From Asaia bogorensis_B (GTDB lineage: Bacteria; Pseudomonadota; Alphaproteobacteria; Acetobacterales; Acetobacteraceae): a DNA stretch of 64,000 bases. The number at the start of each line of letters is the position of its first letter. Positions within the stretch are counted from its first letter, which is position 1. The stretch lies in assembly GCF_900465315.1 (NCBI RefSeq), contig NZ_UBIX01000004.1; one strand, given 5' to 3'. A model generated the notes under the pieces. That model saw nothing but the letters and a program-made list of their open reading frames with translations. It had not been told where the DNA came from and ran no database searches. A program made the position numbers and the translations under genes. Shown here piece by piece: positions 16,184 to 24,322 of this stretch.

Positions 16184-18532
16184 ATGCGATCCCTCTCGCG
16201 CACATCCCTGTCCCTGCTACCGATGCTCACCGGGATCATTCTCGGTGCGACTCAAACCCACGCCGCTGACGACAGTTCAGCGGACCGCAAGGACAGGAAA
16301 CCGCAGCGTCAACGGAAGCTCGAAAAGCAAAAGTCCGAGGAGAAGTCCGACGAGCATATCACCGTGCTCGGCAACGGCTTCAACACACTCAAAGACCCGA
16401 TCGGCCTGTCGCGCATGCCGCAGGACGCGCTTCATACACCGCAGCAGATCAATATCGTACCGCAGATGCTCATGAAGCAGCAGAACGTGAAATCGGTGGA
16501 TGAAGCCCTGCGGAACGTGCCGGGTGTGACCTCCTCGATTGGCGAGGGTGCGGGCGGCATGAATGGCGACCAGTTCCTGATCCGCGGCTTTCAGGCCCAG
16601 AACGATATCTATCAGGACGGGTTGCGCGATTTCGGCGTCTATAGCCGCGATGCGTTCAACCTCGAGACGATCTCGGTCATCAAGGGCCCTTCATCCGAGG
16701 TGTTCGGCAACGGGACGACGGGCGGCGCCATCAATATGGTGACCAAGACCCCCACCCTGCGCGACCATTATGCCGCCGAGTTCAATGGCGGGTCGGGCTC
16801 CTATTATCGGGGCGTCCTCGACGTGAACAAGAAGCTGGATGACCACACCGCATTGCGCATCACCGGCATGGGCAACGAGAACAATATTGTCGGGCGCGAT
16901 TTCCTCTATTCGCATCGCTGGGGTATTGCGCCCTCCATCGCTTTCGGGCTCGGAAGCAAGGCCACACTGGTACTGCAATACATGCACCAGCAGGAGAACT
17001 CGATCCCGGATTTCGGTGTGCCTGTCGTCACACCACCCGGTGCGAAAACTGGCGGTCCGATCACGGAGTACGGCATTCGCCGCACCAATTTCTACGGCAC
17101 GAACAACGATCAGAACGCCACCAATGACAACATGGAAACGGCGCGTTTCTCCTACAAACTCAACGACCATATCAAGTTCTTCGATGATCTGCGCGGTGGC
17201 CAGTTCTACCGGACTTTCGCGGCCTCCAAAGCCACCTGCGACACGACCTGCGTGAACAATTACTTCCTCGGTCACGCCGGTTCGGCGCTCGTTGCCCGCT
17301 CAGGCCCCAACGGCGCCGGAAACGGCAAGGGGCCGGGCACATACATGGCGCCCCTGCCCTATCAGCAGACAAGCTGGTCGGTGCAGAATGTCGGCTCGAT
17401 GGTGGCCGATTTTCATACGGGTTTTCTGAAGCATCAGATCGTGACAGGTTTCGATCTCGAACGCGTCAACGATGTGCGCTCGCAATCGACCTATCTCAAG
17501 GCAAAGCCCTATGCCTCGCTGGTCAACCCCAACCCCTATGTCGGCAATCTGCTTCTGGTACCAGGCGATCTGAATCCGGGCGGGCTGGTCAGCCTCGGTG
17601 CTCTGGGGGCCAAATCACATTCAAACGGCTATGGCTTTGATACCGGCCTGTTCTTCTATGACCAGATCTGGTTCACCAACTGGCTGTCGGTGAAGGGTGG
17701 CTTCCGCTGGGACCGCTGGCAGACCAGCTATAATCTGACAGGCGGCAATGTCGCGACCAATCCTGATATTCATTACCATCAGGTCAGCAGCGTCTTTAAC
17801 CCCAATGTCAGCCTCGTCGCGACGCCCGATGCGCATCAGACCTATTATTTCACCTGGGCAACCTCGACCACGCCAAGCGGCATGTATGTGACCAACGGCT
17901 CCGTGCCGATACGCCCCGGCACAAACAGCTTTGCGAGCCCGGAGAAAGCCAATCTCTACGAGGTCGGTGCGAAATACAGCGCTTTTCATGACCGCATGGG
18001 GTTCACGGCCTCGCTGTTCCGACTGGAAAAGAACAATGCCATCAATGCCGACCCGGTTACCGGGCAGGTTCAGGGATCGAGCGACCGGCAGCGAAATCAG
18101 GGGCTTGAGCTTTCCGTCGGTGGCATGATCACACGCCACTGGAACATCTCAGCCACTTACGCCCTGTATGACAGCGATACTTTGGCTTCGGATACGGCTG
18201 CTGCGGTGGGCAAGCAGGTCCAGTATGTGCCCCATAACCAGGCGACTCTCTGGTCGGTCTACGAGGCCTTCCCGAATACGCCGTACAATCTCTCATTCGG
18301 TGGCGGCATGACATGGCGCCAGCATGTCTGGCTCAACACGACCAACACCCTAAAGGTCCCGGCCAATCTGGACTTCGATGCCGTGATTTCCCATCGTCTG
18401 GGCCAGCACTGGAAAATTGCGCTGAACGGCTACAATCTGGCTAATCGCCTGAACTACCAGAGCCTGTTTTCCAATCGCGCCACCCCTTCGGCCGGCCGCT
18501 CCTTCCTTGGCCAGATCAGCATGAGCTACTGA
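16184..18532 (+). CDS. TonB-dependent siderophore receptor (Fiu-like)
   Basis: This 782-aa outer-membrane receptor has a signal peptide of about 27 residues ending at THA. A charged linker (about 30-60) and a TonB-box-like HITVLG lead into the plug domain, about residues 75-200, with TPQQINIVPQMLMKQQNVKS, LRNVPGV, QFLIRGFQAQNDIYQDGLRD, VIKGPSSEVFGNGTTGGAIN. A 22-strand barrel follows and ends in the canonical LGQISMSY with a terminal aromatic. The plug sequence resembles catecholate receptors such as Fiu. It should import ferric catechol siderophores with TonB-ExbBD, encoded elsewhere. The upstream TTGCGAAAT repeats are the likely control region; no Fur box is seen here. Confidence 0.9.
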   Translation: MRSLSRTSLSLLPMLTGIILGATQTHAADDSSADRKDRKPQRQRKLEKQKSEEKSDEHITVLGNGFNTLKDPIGLSRMPQDALHTPQQINIVPQMLMKQQNVKSVDEALRNVPGVTSSIGEGAGGMNGDQFLIRGFQAQNDIYQDGLRDFGVYSRDAFNLETISVIKGPSSEVFGNGTTGGAINMVTKTPTLRDHYAAEFNGGSGSYYRGVLDVNKKLDDHTALRITGMGNENNIVGRDFLYSHRWGIAPSIAFGLGSKATLVLQYMHQQENSIPDFGVPVVTPPGAKTGGPITEYGIRRTNFYGTNNDQNATNDNMETARFSYKLNDHIKFFDDLRGGQFYRTFAASKATCDTTCVNNYFLGHAGSALVARSGPNGAGNGKGPGTYMAPLPYQQTSWSVQNVGSMVADFHTGFLKHQIVTGFDLERVNDVRSQSTYLKAKPYASLVNPNPYVGNLLLVPGDLNPGGLVSLGALGAKSHSNGYGFDTGLFFYDQIWFTNWLSVKGGFRWDRWQTSYNLTGGNVATNPDIHYHQVSSVFNPNVSLVATPDAHQTYYFTWATSTTPSGMYVTNGSVPIRPGTNSFASPEKANLYEVGAKYSAFHDRMGFTASLFRLEKNNAINADPVTGQVQGSSDRQRNQGLELSVGGMITRHWNISATYALYDSDTLASDTAAAVGKQVQYVPHNQATLWSVYEAFPNTPYNLSFGGGMTWRQHVWLNTTNTLKVPANLDFDAVISHRLGQHWKIALNGYNLANRLNYQSLFSNRATPSAGRSFLGQISMSY

Positions 18533-18547
18533 TCCGGTCAGGTCTCA

Positions 18548-18580
18548 GCCCTTCCCATGTCAGGCCGGCGTTGGAAGGGC
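18548..18580. terminator. Inverted repeat between convergent genes
   Basis: GCCCTTCC (18548-18555) and GGAAGGGC (18573-18580) form an 8-bp stem with a 17-nt loop, between the siderophore receptor and the convergent Hint-domain gene. The terminator role is inferred. Confidence 0.45.
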
Positions 18581-18614
18581 GGTATCACAGGCTCGGAACG
18601 TTTAGGGCTGTAGA

Positions 18615-20864
18615 TCAGGCGTAGAGACGCGCGGAATGCGCCTCATGCGTGAGGGCTGAATTCCTGTTGTGTGACCTGCTCCTATCGTTGATCGCTGCCG
18701 GGTCGGCAGTTGTCACATAGGGGCCAGCCACATCGATGCGCAGTGCGAGAAGCGTGATACCGCCAGCGCGCCTCTCAGGCAGGAAGAGGCTGGCATTGCC
18801 ATCAGTCCAGCGCCGCCCACATGCCTCGATCGGCTTCCAGCCCTCGGCGATCCCGCCTGCCAGAACATGCGGCAATTCGATCGTCCCCCAGCTGTCATAA
18901 ATCCTGATGTCGCTGACCAGCACGCCCAGCATGCGCCGGTCATCGACATAAGGGCCTACTGCATCGCTCGGCCGGCTCCTGTTCGAAACGATACGGATAT
19001 CCTGCGCCTCTTCCGGCACGGTAAAGACATATTGCCCGTTCTGCCGCTGACAGCCGGCAATCCATTCGCCTGACTCCGTGACGATATGCAGGTCAGGATC
19101 ATGGGTGACGTGCCGTTGCGATACCCCTCCCTGCCCAAGCGAAAGGGTTTCGGCCCGACGCATCAGGCGCTCGTGGATGGGCTCGACAAAACTGCGCTCG
19201 ATCACCAGAGGGGCTGCAGCAGAATCCTGCCATGTCAAAACGCGACCACCCAGCACATGGATCGTGCCAGCCTGACGAAAACGTCGTCTGTCTCCGGTGT
19301 CCAGATAGCTCTCGCTCAGCGCCCCATCAGACATGAGAATGGCGTGGTCTTCAGTCTCGATATGAAAATACTCATACTCAGCGACTGTCTTGTCGTAGTG
19401 GATGGACGTGCCATTCACGAGCATGCGCACAGGAATAAAGGCCCCATCCAGAAACAGGCAATGCTCTGCAGTGATCATCAGATCCCTGAACGGCTTGCCT
19501 TCACCAAGCGCATCCCTGACAACGCGCACTGGATAGCCGGAGAGATCATCGGGCTTTCCCGCATCGATAACTGCGCGTGTCCGCCCGGCCCAGATCACCC
19601 TGCGCGGCGTGCAGCTTTCACCCTGATACGCCATGACGTGATCGCCGATGCGGATATCCTCGACCGGTATCAAGCCGTTTTCTGTCTCGATCAGGGTGCC
19701 GGCCAGAAAACAGGGGGCAGGTTCAGTGGTGGTGAACGTACCGCCCGATACCGAAAGCTGACCGCCATTGCGAACAAGCGTCGGATCGCTGATCGAGGCG
19801 CCTGACGAGACCCATACCGTGAAACCGCCATTTGTGGCGGCCCCGATATACGGCGCTTCGATACTGCCCCCGCTATAGACATAGGCATCGGAATACCCGT
19901 CCGTGCCTGAGCCACTATTGAGGTAGGTATCACTGACCGAGCGTGCGCCCGAATAGAGATAGACGACATCAGAATTCAGAACATTGGCCGAGAGGGTGGC
20001 GCCGTTCATGGCTGAGACATAGCCATTGAGCAGCAGCGAGTTCTGCATCACGCCACCGCTCATCACCGAAACAGTCGCCACGCTGCCACTGATCGTCGCC
20101 CCGGAAACCACAGCACCGCTCGATATGGTCAGGGTCGATATACCCGACAGAACGACGCGTCCGCTGGCTGAGACAGCACCGCTCACATACCAGGTGGTGT
20201 TGTTTGACAGCACCGCCGACCAGGTGCCCCCGGTGAGCACTGTGGCACCTTGCGTAGAAGGCGCAACGGAAGCGTTTGCACTACCATAGGCTGTTGCCAT
20301 CGAGAGTACGCTGCCATTGCCCGCATCGATATCCGCTGCAACCGCTCCGGAGGAGAGATAGGCCGCAGCACCCGAACCAAGCGTAAGCCCTGATACAGTG
20401 GCACCTGAATAGGCAAAGGCGCTCAATCCGGATTGAGCGCCATCGGTCATGGTCGCCTCTAGCAGACTGGCACCGGAGGACACATAGACATAGGCATTGC
20501 CATCAGCCACGGAACCGCTGTTGAGAAACACGTCCCGCACCGAACTGGCCCCGGCAGAAAGGGTGACCTCATCCGAATTGAGCGTATTTCCTGAAATAAT
20601 GCCGCCACTGGCGACACGCAGATAACCGTTGACCTCGGTGGAGGAAATCATGGCGCCGCCGCTCAGCACCGAAACCGTGGGGATACCCCCCGAGAGCATG
20701 GCGCCTGACACGACAGCACCATTGGAGATCGTGAGGCTGTTGACGCCTGACAGCACGACAGCCCCGGTAGCGGAAACGCTATTGCTCACATACCAGGTGA
20801 CACCATCACGATCGATTGCCGACCAGTCACCACCCTTCAACACGGTTGCCGATGTTGTCGCCAC
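18615..20864 (-). CDS. Hint-domain protein with duplicated AidA/autotransporter-like passenger
   Basis: This protein of about 749 aa has two parts. Residues about 7-385 are Gly/Ser/Ala/Val-rich beta-helix repeats (SGAVVSGATISG, VSVMSGG type). A unit of about 128 residues occurs twice with roughly half identity: TVLKGGDWSA to YVYVSSGAS, then TVLTGGTWSA to YVYSGGS. From C385 (PCFLAGTLIETENGLIPVED) a Hint (Hedgehog/intein) autoprocessing fold begins, with DIRIGDHVMAYQG and MITAEHCLFLDGAFIPVRML. No transmembrane barrel is present. The GTG at 20864 was chosen because AGGGAG precedes it and the product then begins MATTSATVLKGG. The upstream GTG at 20891 lacks a ribosome-binding site. It is probably a secreted surface protein cleaved or ligated at the Hint cysteine. 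Confidence 0.85.
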   Translation of the reverse strand: MATTSATVLKGGDWSAIDRDGVTWYVSNSVSATGAVVLSGVNSLTISNGAVVSGAMLSGGIPTVSVLSGGAMISSTEVNGYLRVASGGIISGNTLNSDEVTLSAGASSVRDVFLNSGSVADGNAYVYVSSGASLLEATMTDGAQSGLSAFAYSGATVSGLTLGSGAAAYLSSGAVAADIDAGNGSVLSMATAYGSANASVAPSTQGATVLTGGTWSAVLSNNTTWYVSGAVSASGRVVLSGISTLTISSGAVVSGATISGSVATVSVMSGGVMQNSLLLNGYVSAMNGATLSANVLNSDVVYLYSGARSVSDTYLNSGSGTDGYSDAYVYSGGSIEAPYIGAATNGGFTVWVSSGASISDPTLVRNGGQLSVSGGTFTTTEPAPCFLAGTLIETENGLIPVEDIRIGDHVMAYQGESCTPRRVIWAGRTRAVIDAGKPDDLSGYPVRVVRDALGEGKPFRDLMITAEHCLFLDGAFIPVRMLVNGTSIHYDKTVAEYEYFHIETEDHAILMSDGALSESYLDTGDRRRFRQAGTIHVLGGRVLTWQDSAAAPLVIERSFVEPIHERLMRRAETLSLGQGGVSQRHVTHDPDLHIVTESGEWIAGCQRQNGQYVFTVPEEAQDIRIVSNRSRPSDAVGPYVDDRRMLGVLVSDIRIYDSWGTIELPHVLAGGIAEGWKPIEACGRRWTDGNASLFLPERRAGGITLLALRIDVAGPYVTTADPAAINDRSRSHNRNSALTHEAHSARLYA

Positions 20865-21078
20865 AGCCTCTGTCTCCCTGTGATCGCGCACAAGAACAGA
20901 CTAGGCAACCACATTGTGGGTTCTAACGCCTTGCTCAAATCATATGCAATGGAATTGACATGCCATGACACAAAGCCTGACCTGGACGGGCCGGCTCGGC
21001 CATTCTTGATAGGCGTTGCGGCCCGACCTGCGCTATGCAACCGGCAACGTCATTTTCAAGGTTTCAGGGACAGTCATC

Positions 21079-22011
21079 ATGTCGCAGCCGCCGGTCTGCA
21101 TCGCCGCCCTTTATCGCTTTACCCCCTTTGCCGATCCTGCCGCTCTGCGGGCATCGCTGCTTGAGGCCTGCCTGCAGCACGGCATCAGGGGGACGCTGCT
21201 TCTGGCACGCGAAGGGATAAACGGCACCATTGCAGGCAGCGCCGAGGGCATCGAGTCCATTCTGGCCCATATTCGCAGCCTTCCCGGCTGCGATGCGCTG
21301 GAGTGGAAACTTTCCTGGGACGACGCCATGCCATTCAACCGCATGAAGGTACGCCTGAAGCGCGAAATCGTCACAATGGGTCAGCCCGATATCGACCCGC
21401 TGGCCGGTGTAGGGCGCTACGTCCCTGCCACCGAGTGGAACGCGCTGATTTCCGATCCCGATACCATCCTCATCGACACGCGCAACGACTACGAAGTGGC
21501 GGTAGGCACCTTCAAGGGGGCCATCGATCCCGACATTCAGAGCTTTCGTGAATTTCCCGACTGGTTTCGGGCCCGACGCGCTGCGCTGGAAGCCGAAGGG
21601 TGCAAGCCCAAAATCGCCATGTTCTGCACAGGCGGCATACGCTGCGAAAAATCGACTGCCTTCGCCCTCTCCGAAGGGGTTGAGGATGTCTATCACCTCA
21701 AGGGCGGCATCCTGAAATATCTGGAAGATGTGCCCGAAGCTGAAAGCCTGTGGGAAGGCGAGTGTTTCGTGTTCGACCAGCGGGTGACCGTGCGCCACGG
21801 GCTGGAACCCGGCGCCTATGATCTGTGCCATGCCTGCCGCCGTCCGGTATCGGCACAGGACAAGACATCACCGCTGTTCATTGACGGAATCCAGTGTCCT
21901 GCCTGCGCGGCCGAACGTACCGACGAACAGCGGGCACGTTATGCTGCGCGCCAGCATCAGGAAGATCTTGCCCGTGCCCGCGGGACCCATCACATCGGCG
22001 GAGACGTCTGA
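21079..22011 (+). CDS. trhO: tRNA uridine-34 hydroxylase TrhO (rhodanese family, YceA-like)
   Basis: TrhO hydroxylates U34 of tRNA wobble positions in an oxygen-dependent way, the first step to 5-methoxy/oxyacetyl-uridine. The 310-aa product shows an N-terminal ferredoxin-like acylphosphatase-type domain (LLLAREGINGTIAG), the linker MPFNRMKVRLKREIVTMGQP, and a rhodanese domain with the catalytic CTGGIRCEKS loop and the LKGGILKYLEDVP signature. It ends in a C-terminal cysteine motif (LCHACRRPVS and QCPACAAER). ATG 21079 follows AGGGA with 8-nt spacing; upstream in-frame codons are not needed. It is divergent from the Hint gene. Confidence 0.92.
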   Translation: MSQPPVCIAALYRFTPFADPAALRASLLEACLQHGIRGTLLLAREGINGTIAGSAEGIESILAHIRSLPGCDALEWKLSWDDAMPFNRMKVRLKREIVTMGQPDIDPLAGVGRYVPATEWNALISDPDTILIDTRNDYEVAVGTFKGAIDPDIQSFREFPDWFRARRAALEAEGCKPKIAMFCTGGIRCEKSTAFALSEGVEDVYHLKGGILKYLEDVPEAESLWEGECFVFDQRVTVRHGLEPGAYDLCHACRRPVSAQDKTSPLFIDGIQCPACAAERTDEQRARYAARQHQEDLARARGTHHIGGDV

Positions 22012-22026
22012 ACGGGCAGAACATCC

Positions 22027-22086
22027 CCTGACGGAACAACGCCTGCCGGAACACTGCCTGCCGAAACACTGCCTGACGGAGAGATC
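22027..22086 (+). repeat. 15-bp tandem repeat, four units
   Basis: Four imperfect 15-bp units with consensus CCTGMCGGAACACTG occupy 22027-22086, between trhO and the next gene. The last unit (CCTGACGGAGAGATC) supplies the GGAGAG ribosome-binding site of the 22090 gene, so repeat number would change the spacer length but not the Shine-Dalgarno sequence itself. Confidence 0.75.
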
Positions 22087-22089
22087 ATC

Positions 22090-22374
22090 ATGATTGACGA
22101 GCCATCCGGGTATCACTGGGCCTCCGATCCGTGGTTCACCGACGCCCTCGACCGCTTCGTCGAGGAACGCGACAAGGGGCGCACAACCCTCACCCTGGAT
22201 CTGGAGGCCATCGAGGCCAGTATCTTCAACGGTGACGGCGCCGCCTATCGTCTGATGGAGGCTATGGCGAGCGTCATACGTGAGGAGGGCCATGACGGCT
22301 GTCGCGGCGCACCACGCGTTCTTCTGGCAACGCTTCAGCGCCTGAGCGAGCTCAAGGGTAGGGAAACACCGTAA
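22090..22374 (+). CDS. Hypothetical protein, 94 aa
   Basis: This is a small acidic soluble protein with no family I recognise. It has an aromatic N-terminus (GYHWASDPWFTDALDRFVEE) followed by two predicted helices rich in Leu, Glu and Ala, and ends SELKGRETP. There is no signal peptide or membrane segment. The ATG has GGAGAG 8 nt upstream. It lies 78 bp after trhO on the same strand and may be co-transcribed with it. Coding character (third-position GC bias) supports a real gene. Confidence 0.65.
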   Translation: MIDEPSGYHWASDPWFTDALDRFVEERDKGRTTLTLDLEAIEASIFNGDGAAYRLMEAMASVIREEGHDGCRGAPRVLLATLQRLSELKGRETP

Positions 22375-22400
22375 TCAACAGGCGCTCGGAATAGTGTGTA

Positions 22401-22442
22401 TGGGGCGTCGCCCCACACCCCACCAAAGGACGGTCGTCCTTT
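22401..22442. repeat. Intergenic hairpin cluster, mosaic palindromic element (copy 2)
   Basis: TGGGGC-GTC-GCCCCA (22401-22415) is followed by a C/A-rich spacer (CACCCCACC) and AAAGGACG-GT-CGTCCTTT (22425-22442). The layout of hairpin, CACCC-type spacer, hairpin matches the copies at about 9.0 and 25.6 kb. It lies between convergent genes. Confidence 0.65.
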
Positions 22443-22508
22443 GGAAACCTGTCTGCGAGGGTAGGACGCGGGAGTAACGCCGTCTTTCAGAATTGCGAGG
22501 CGAGGCTA

Positions 22509-23594
22509 TCAGAGCAGGCGGGCGAGTTTCAGGAACACCCAGGTCAGGATCATGGCAATAAAGCACACGGCTCCGGCTTCAAGCGTGCCATAGGCGCCGC
22601 CCGCGAGATACATCCCGCCTGTGTTCATGCCAAAGAACCCGGTCACCAGAGTTGCCGGGAACATGAGGATGGTGGCCGCCGTCAGGATATAAAGACGCCT
22701 GTTGGTTTCTTCCGCCTGTGACGACCCGAGTTCATCCTGCAACGAGCGGGCACGATCCAGCAGGGCGATCATGTCATCGAGCGCGGCGTGAACCTGACGT
22801 TCGGTACGGTCACGCAACTCGTCCTCGGCCCATTCAGGCAGTTCGAGATCCTCGTCGCGCAATACGCGATCGATGGGGGTAACCACGCGACGCAATTCGG
22901 TGGCACGGCGTCGGCCCTTACCCACAATACCGCCAAGATGACCCAGATCGGTGCGGCGCTCGATCAGCAGCAGCGCGTCTTCGGCGCGGTCCAGCTCGTC
23001 ATCCAGCTTGCCGATCTGGCGGCGCACACTGCCGGTAAATTCGCGAAGGGCGCGGTCGATCACACCCGCAGGGCTGCGGGGAATGGAGTCCGCACGAAGT
23101 GTGCGAAAAGCCGCGCCGAGCACGGGGATGGGGTTACGCCGCGTGGTGATGAGAAGATCGGGGCGCATGGCAAAGCGCCAGGCGCAGATATCGCGGTCTT
23201 CCTCCGAAACGGCATCGTCAAACGCAGGCAAGGCCCCCCAGACAAGGCCGGGCATGGCTTCCAGCATGACGCCATATTCTGTCTCGGCCAGCATGGCACT
23301 GACATCCTCGGGCAGGCAGGGCAGGGTCGCCACATGCTGTCTGGCCGAGCTATGCACCGTGTCGAAATGAAGCCACGCCCAGCTTTCCGAAGGCTTGGGA
23401 TAATTCGAGGGCGGCGTGCGGTCGTTGAGCAGGCTCTCGATTTCATGCGGCTCAAGCGGCGAGGGGTCCTCACCCGGCCGGGCCCTGACGGCCCAGACCA
23501 GCCCATTGGCAATGCCATGGGGCAGCGCGCCTGACGGCTTCATATCCTGGCCCGCCACAACGGAGAACGGCATCTGTGAGCGTGTGTTGGACAT
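22509..23594 (-). CDS. CorA/ZntB family divalent-cation transporter
   Basis: This 361-aa protein has a large N-terminal cytoplasmic domain (about residues 1-295), a long helix, and two C-terminal membrane segments (about 298-320 and 330-352). The family pore motif FFGMNTGG follows TM1. The ERRTDLGHLGGIVGKGRRRA and ATELRRVVTPIDRVL stretches resemble ZntB (zinc transport) rather than Mg-selective CorA, but ion choice cannot be proven from sequence. ATG 23594 was chosen because GGAGG lies 5 nt upstream; the frame is open further to 23672 without support. It is an isolated gene, convergent with the small 22090 gene. Confidence 0.85.
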   Translation of the reverse strand: MSNTRSQMPFSVVAGQDMKPSGALPHGIANGLVWAVRARPGEDPSPLEPHEIESLLNDRTPPSNYPKPSESWAWLHFDTVHSSARQHVATLPCLPEDVSAMLAETEYGVMLEAMPGLVWGALPAFDDAVSEEDRDICAWRFAMRPDLLITTRRNPIPVLGAAFRTLRADSIPRSPAGVIDRALREFTGSVRRQIGKLDDELDRAEDALLLIERRTDLGHLGGIVGKGRRRATELRRVVTPIDRVLRDEDLELPEWAEDELRDRTERQVHAALDDMIALLDRARSLQDELGSSQAEETNRRLYILTAATILMFPATLVTGFFGMNTGGMYLAGGAYGTLEAGAVCFIAMILTWVFLKLARLL

Positions 23595-23803
23595 GCCATC
23601 CTCCATCCTGAGGAAATCTTTGTTCTGGGCGAGCGCTGTTCGCTGTCTCGCATGGGTGAGGGGCCCAGGCAACCGCTTTCAAAGCTTAATGTAGCCGCAA
23701 GGAAACCGGAACGCCGCCGGTTTGTTACCAGTTCATCAAGATGTCCCGCAAAACGAACAATCAAGCCTGACATCGTTACCCCGTTTTTCGACAGGAGCCT
23801 GTC

Positions 23804-24175
23804 ATGAAACACGTATTCAAAGCCGCTCTGGCCGTCTCTGCCCTGCTTGCCGCCCCCGCTCTGACCCCGGCCCCTGCCTTCGCACAGGCCACCACGGCCA
23901 CTGACAGCGAGCAGGCGCCTTCGGCCCAGAAGGCAGAGACGCTCAAGAACCAGTCGACCCAGATCCACAACCCGACCGAGCAGAACAAGACGTTCAAGAA
24001 CCAGATGAACGAGCAGCCCGACCCCAAGGCACCGAGTGCGCCCACGGGTACGGCAGCGCCGACGGGTCAGACCTCGGAGAAAATGCCCATCTCATCGCCC
24101 CAGCACGAGAAGGCCTCCAAACACAAGCACAGCATGAAAAGCATGAAGATGTCAGACAAATCGGCCCAGCAGTAA
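23804..24175 (+). CDS. Secreted low-complexity protein, Met/His/Lys-rich C-terminus
   Basis: This 123-aa exported protein has a clear signal peptide (MKHVFKAALAVSALLAAPAL onward, cleavage after AFA at about residue 27). The mature chain is Pro/Ala/Thr/Gln-rich and disordered, and ends in a basic His/Met cluster (KHKHSMKSMKMSDKS). I recognise no domain. The Met/His-rich tail could bind Cu(I) or Ag(I), which is inference. AGGAG 7 nt upstream supports the ATG. The gene is monocistronic and followed by two hairpins, the second a good terminator. Confidence 0.75.
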   Translation: MKHVFKAALAVSALLAAPALTPAPAFAQATTATDSEQAPSAQKAETLKNQSTQIHNPTEQNKTFKNQMNEQPDPKAPSAPTGTAAPTGQTSEKMPISSPQHEKASKHKHSMKSMKMSDKSAQQ

Positions 24176-24184
24176 GGTTTGTCC

Positions 24185-24251
24185 CCAACGGCCCTGCCGT
24201 TGGCGCATCATCAAAAGGCGTCTGATCCTGAGCGGATCGGGCGCCTTTTTT
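24185..24251 (+). terminator. Tandem hairpins ending the 23804 gene
   Basis: CCAACGG (24185-24191) pairs with CCGTTGG (24197-24203). A 14-bp stem then runs AAGGCGTCTGATCC (24215-24228) to GGATCGGGCGCCTT (24234-24247), with two wobble-type pairs, and is followed by a T run to 24251. The second is a classical Rho-independent terminator, insulating ahcY. Confidence 0.8.
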
Positions 24252-24322
24252 CATGTGCGCTGGCCCAAAGCCGGAACTCGCTCTATACAAATGCCCCTCA
24301 CCAGAGAAACAAGGGTTTCAGA

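Noticed and set aside
24252..24322. Possible SAH riboswitch before ahcY
   Set aside because: The leader between the preceding terminator and the start is only about 70 bp and lacks the expected stems.
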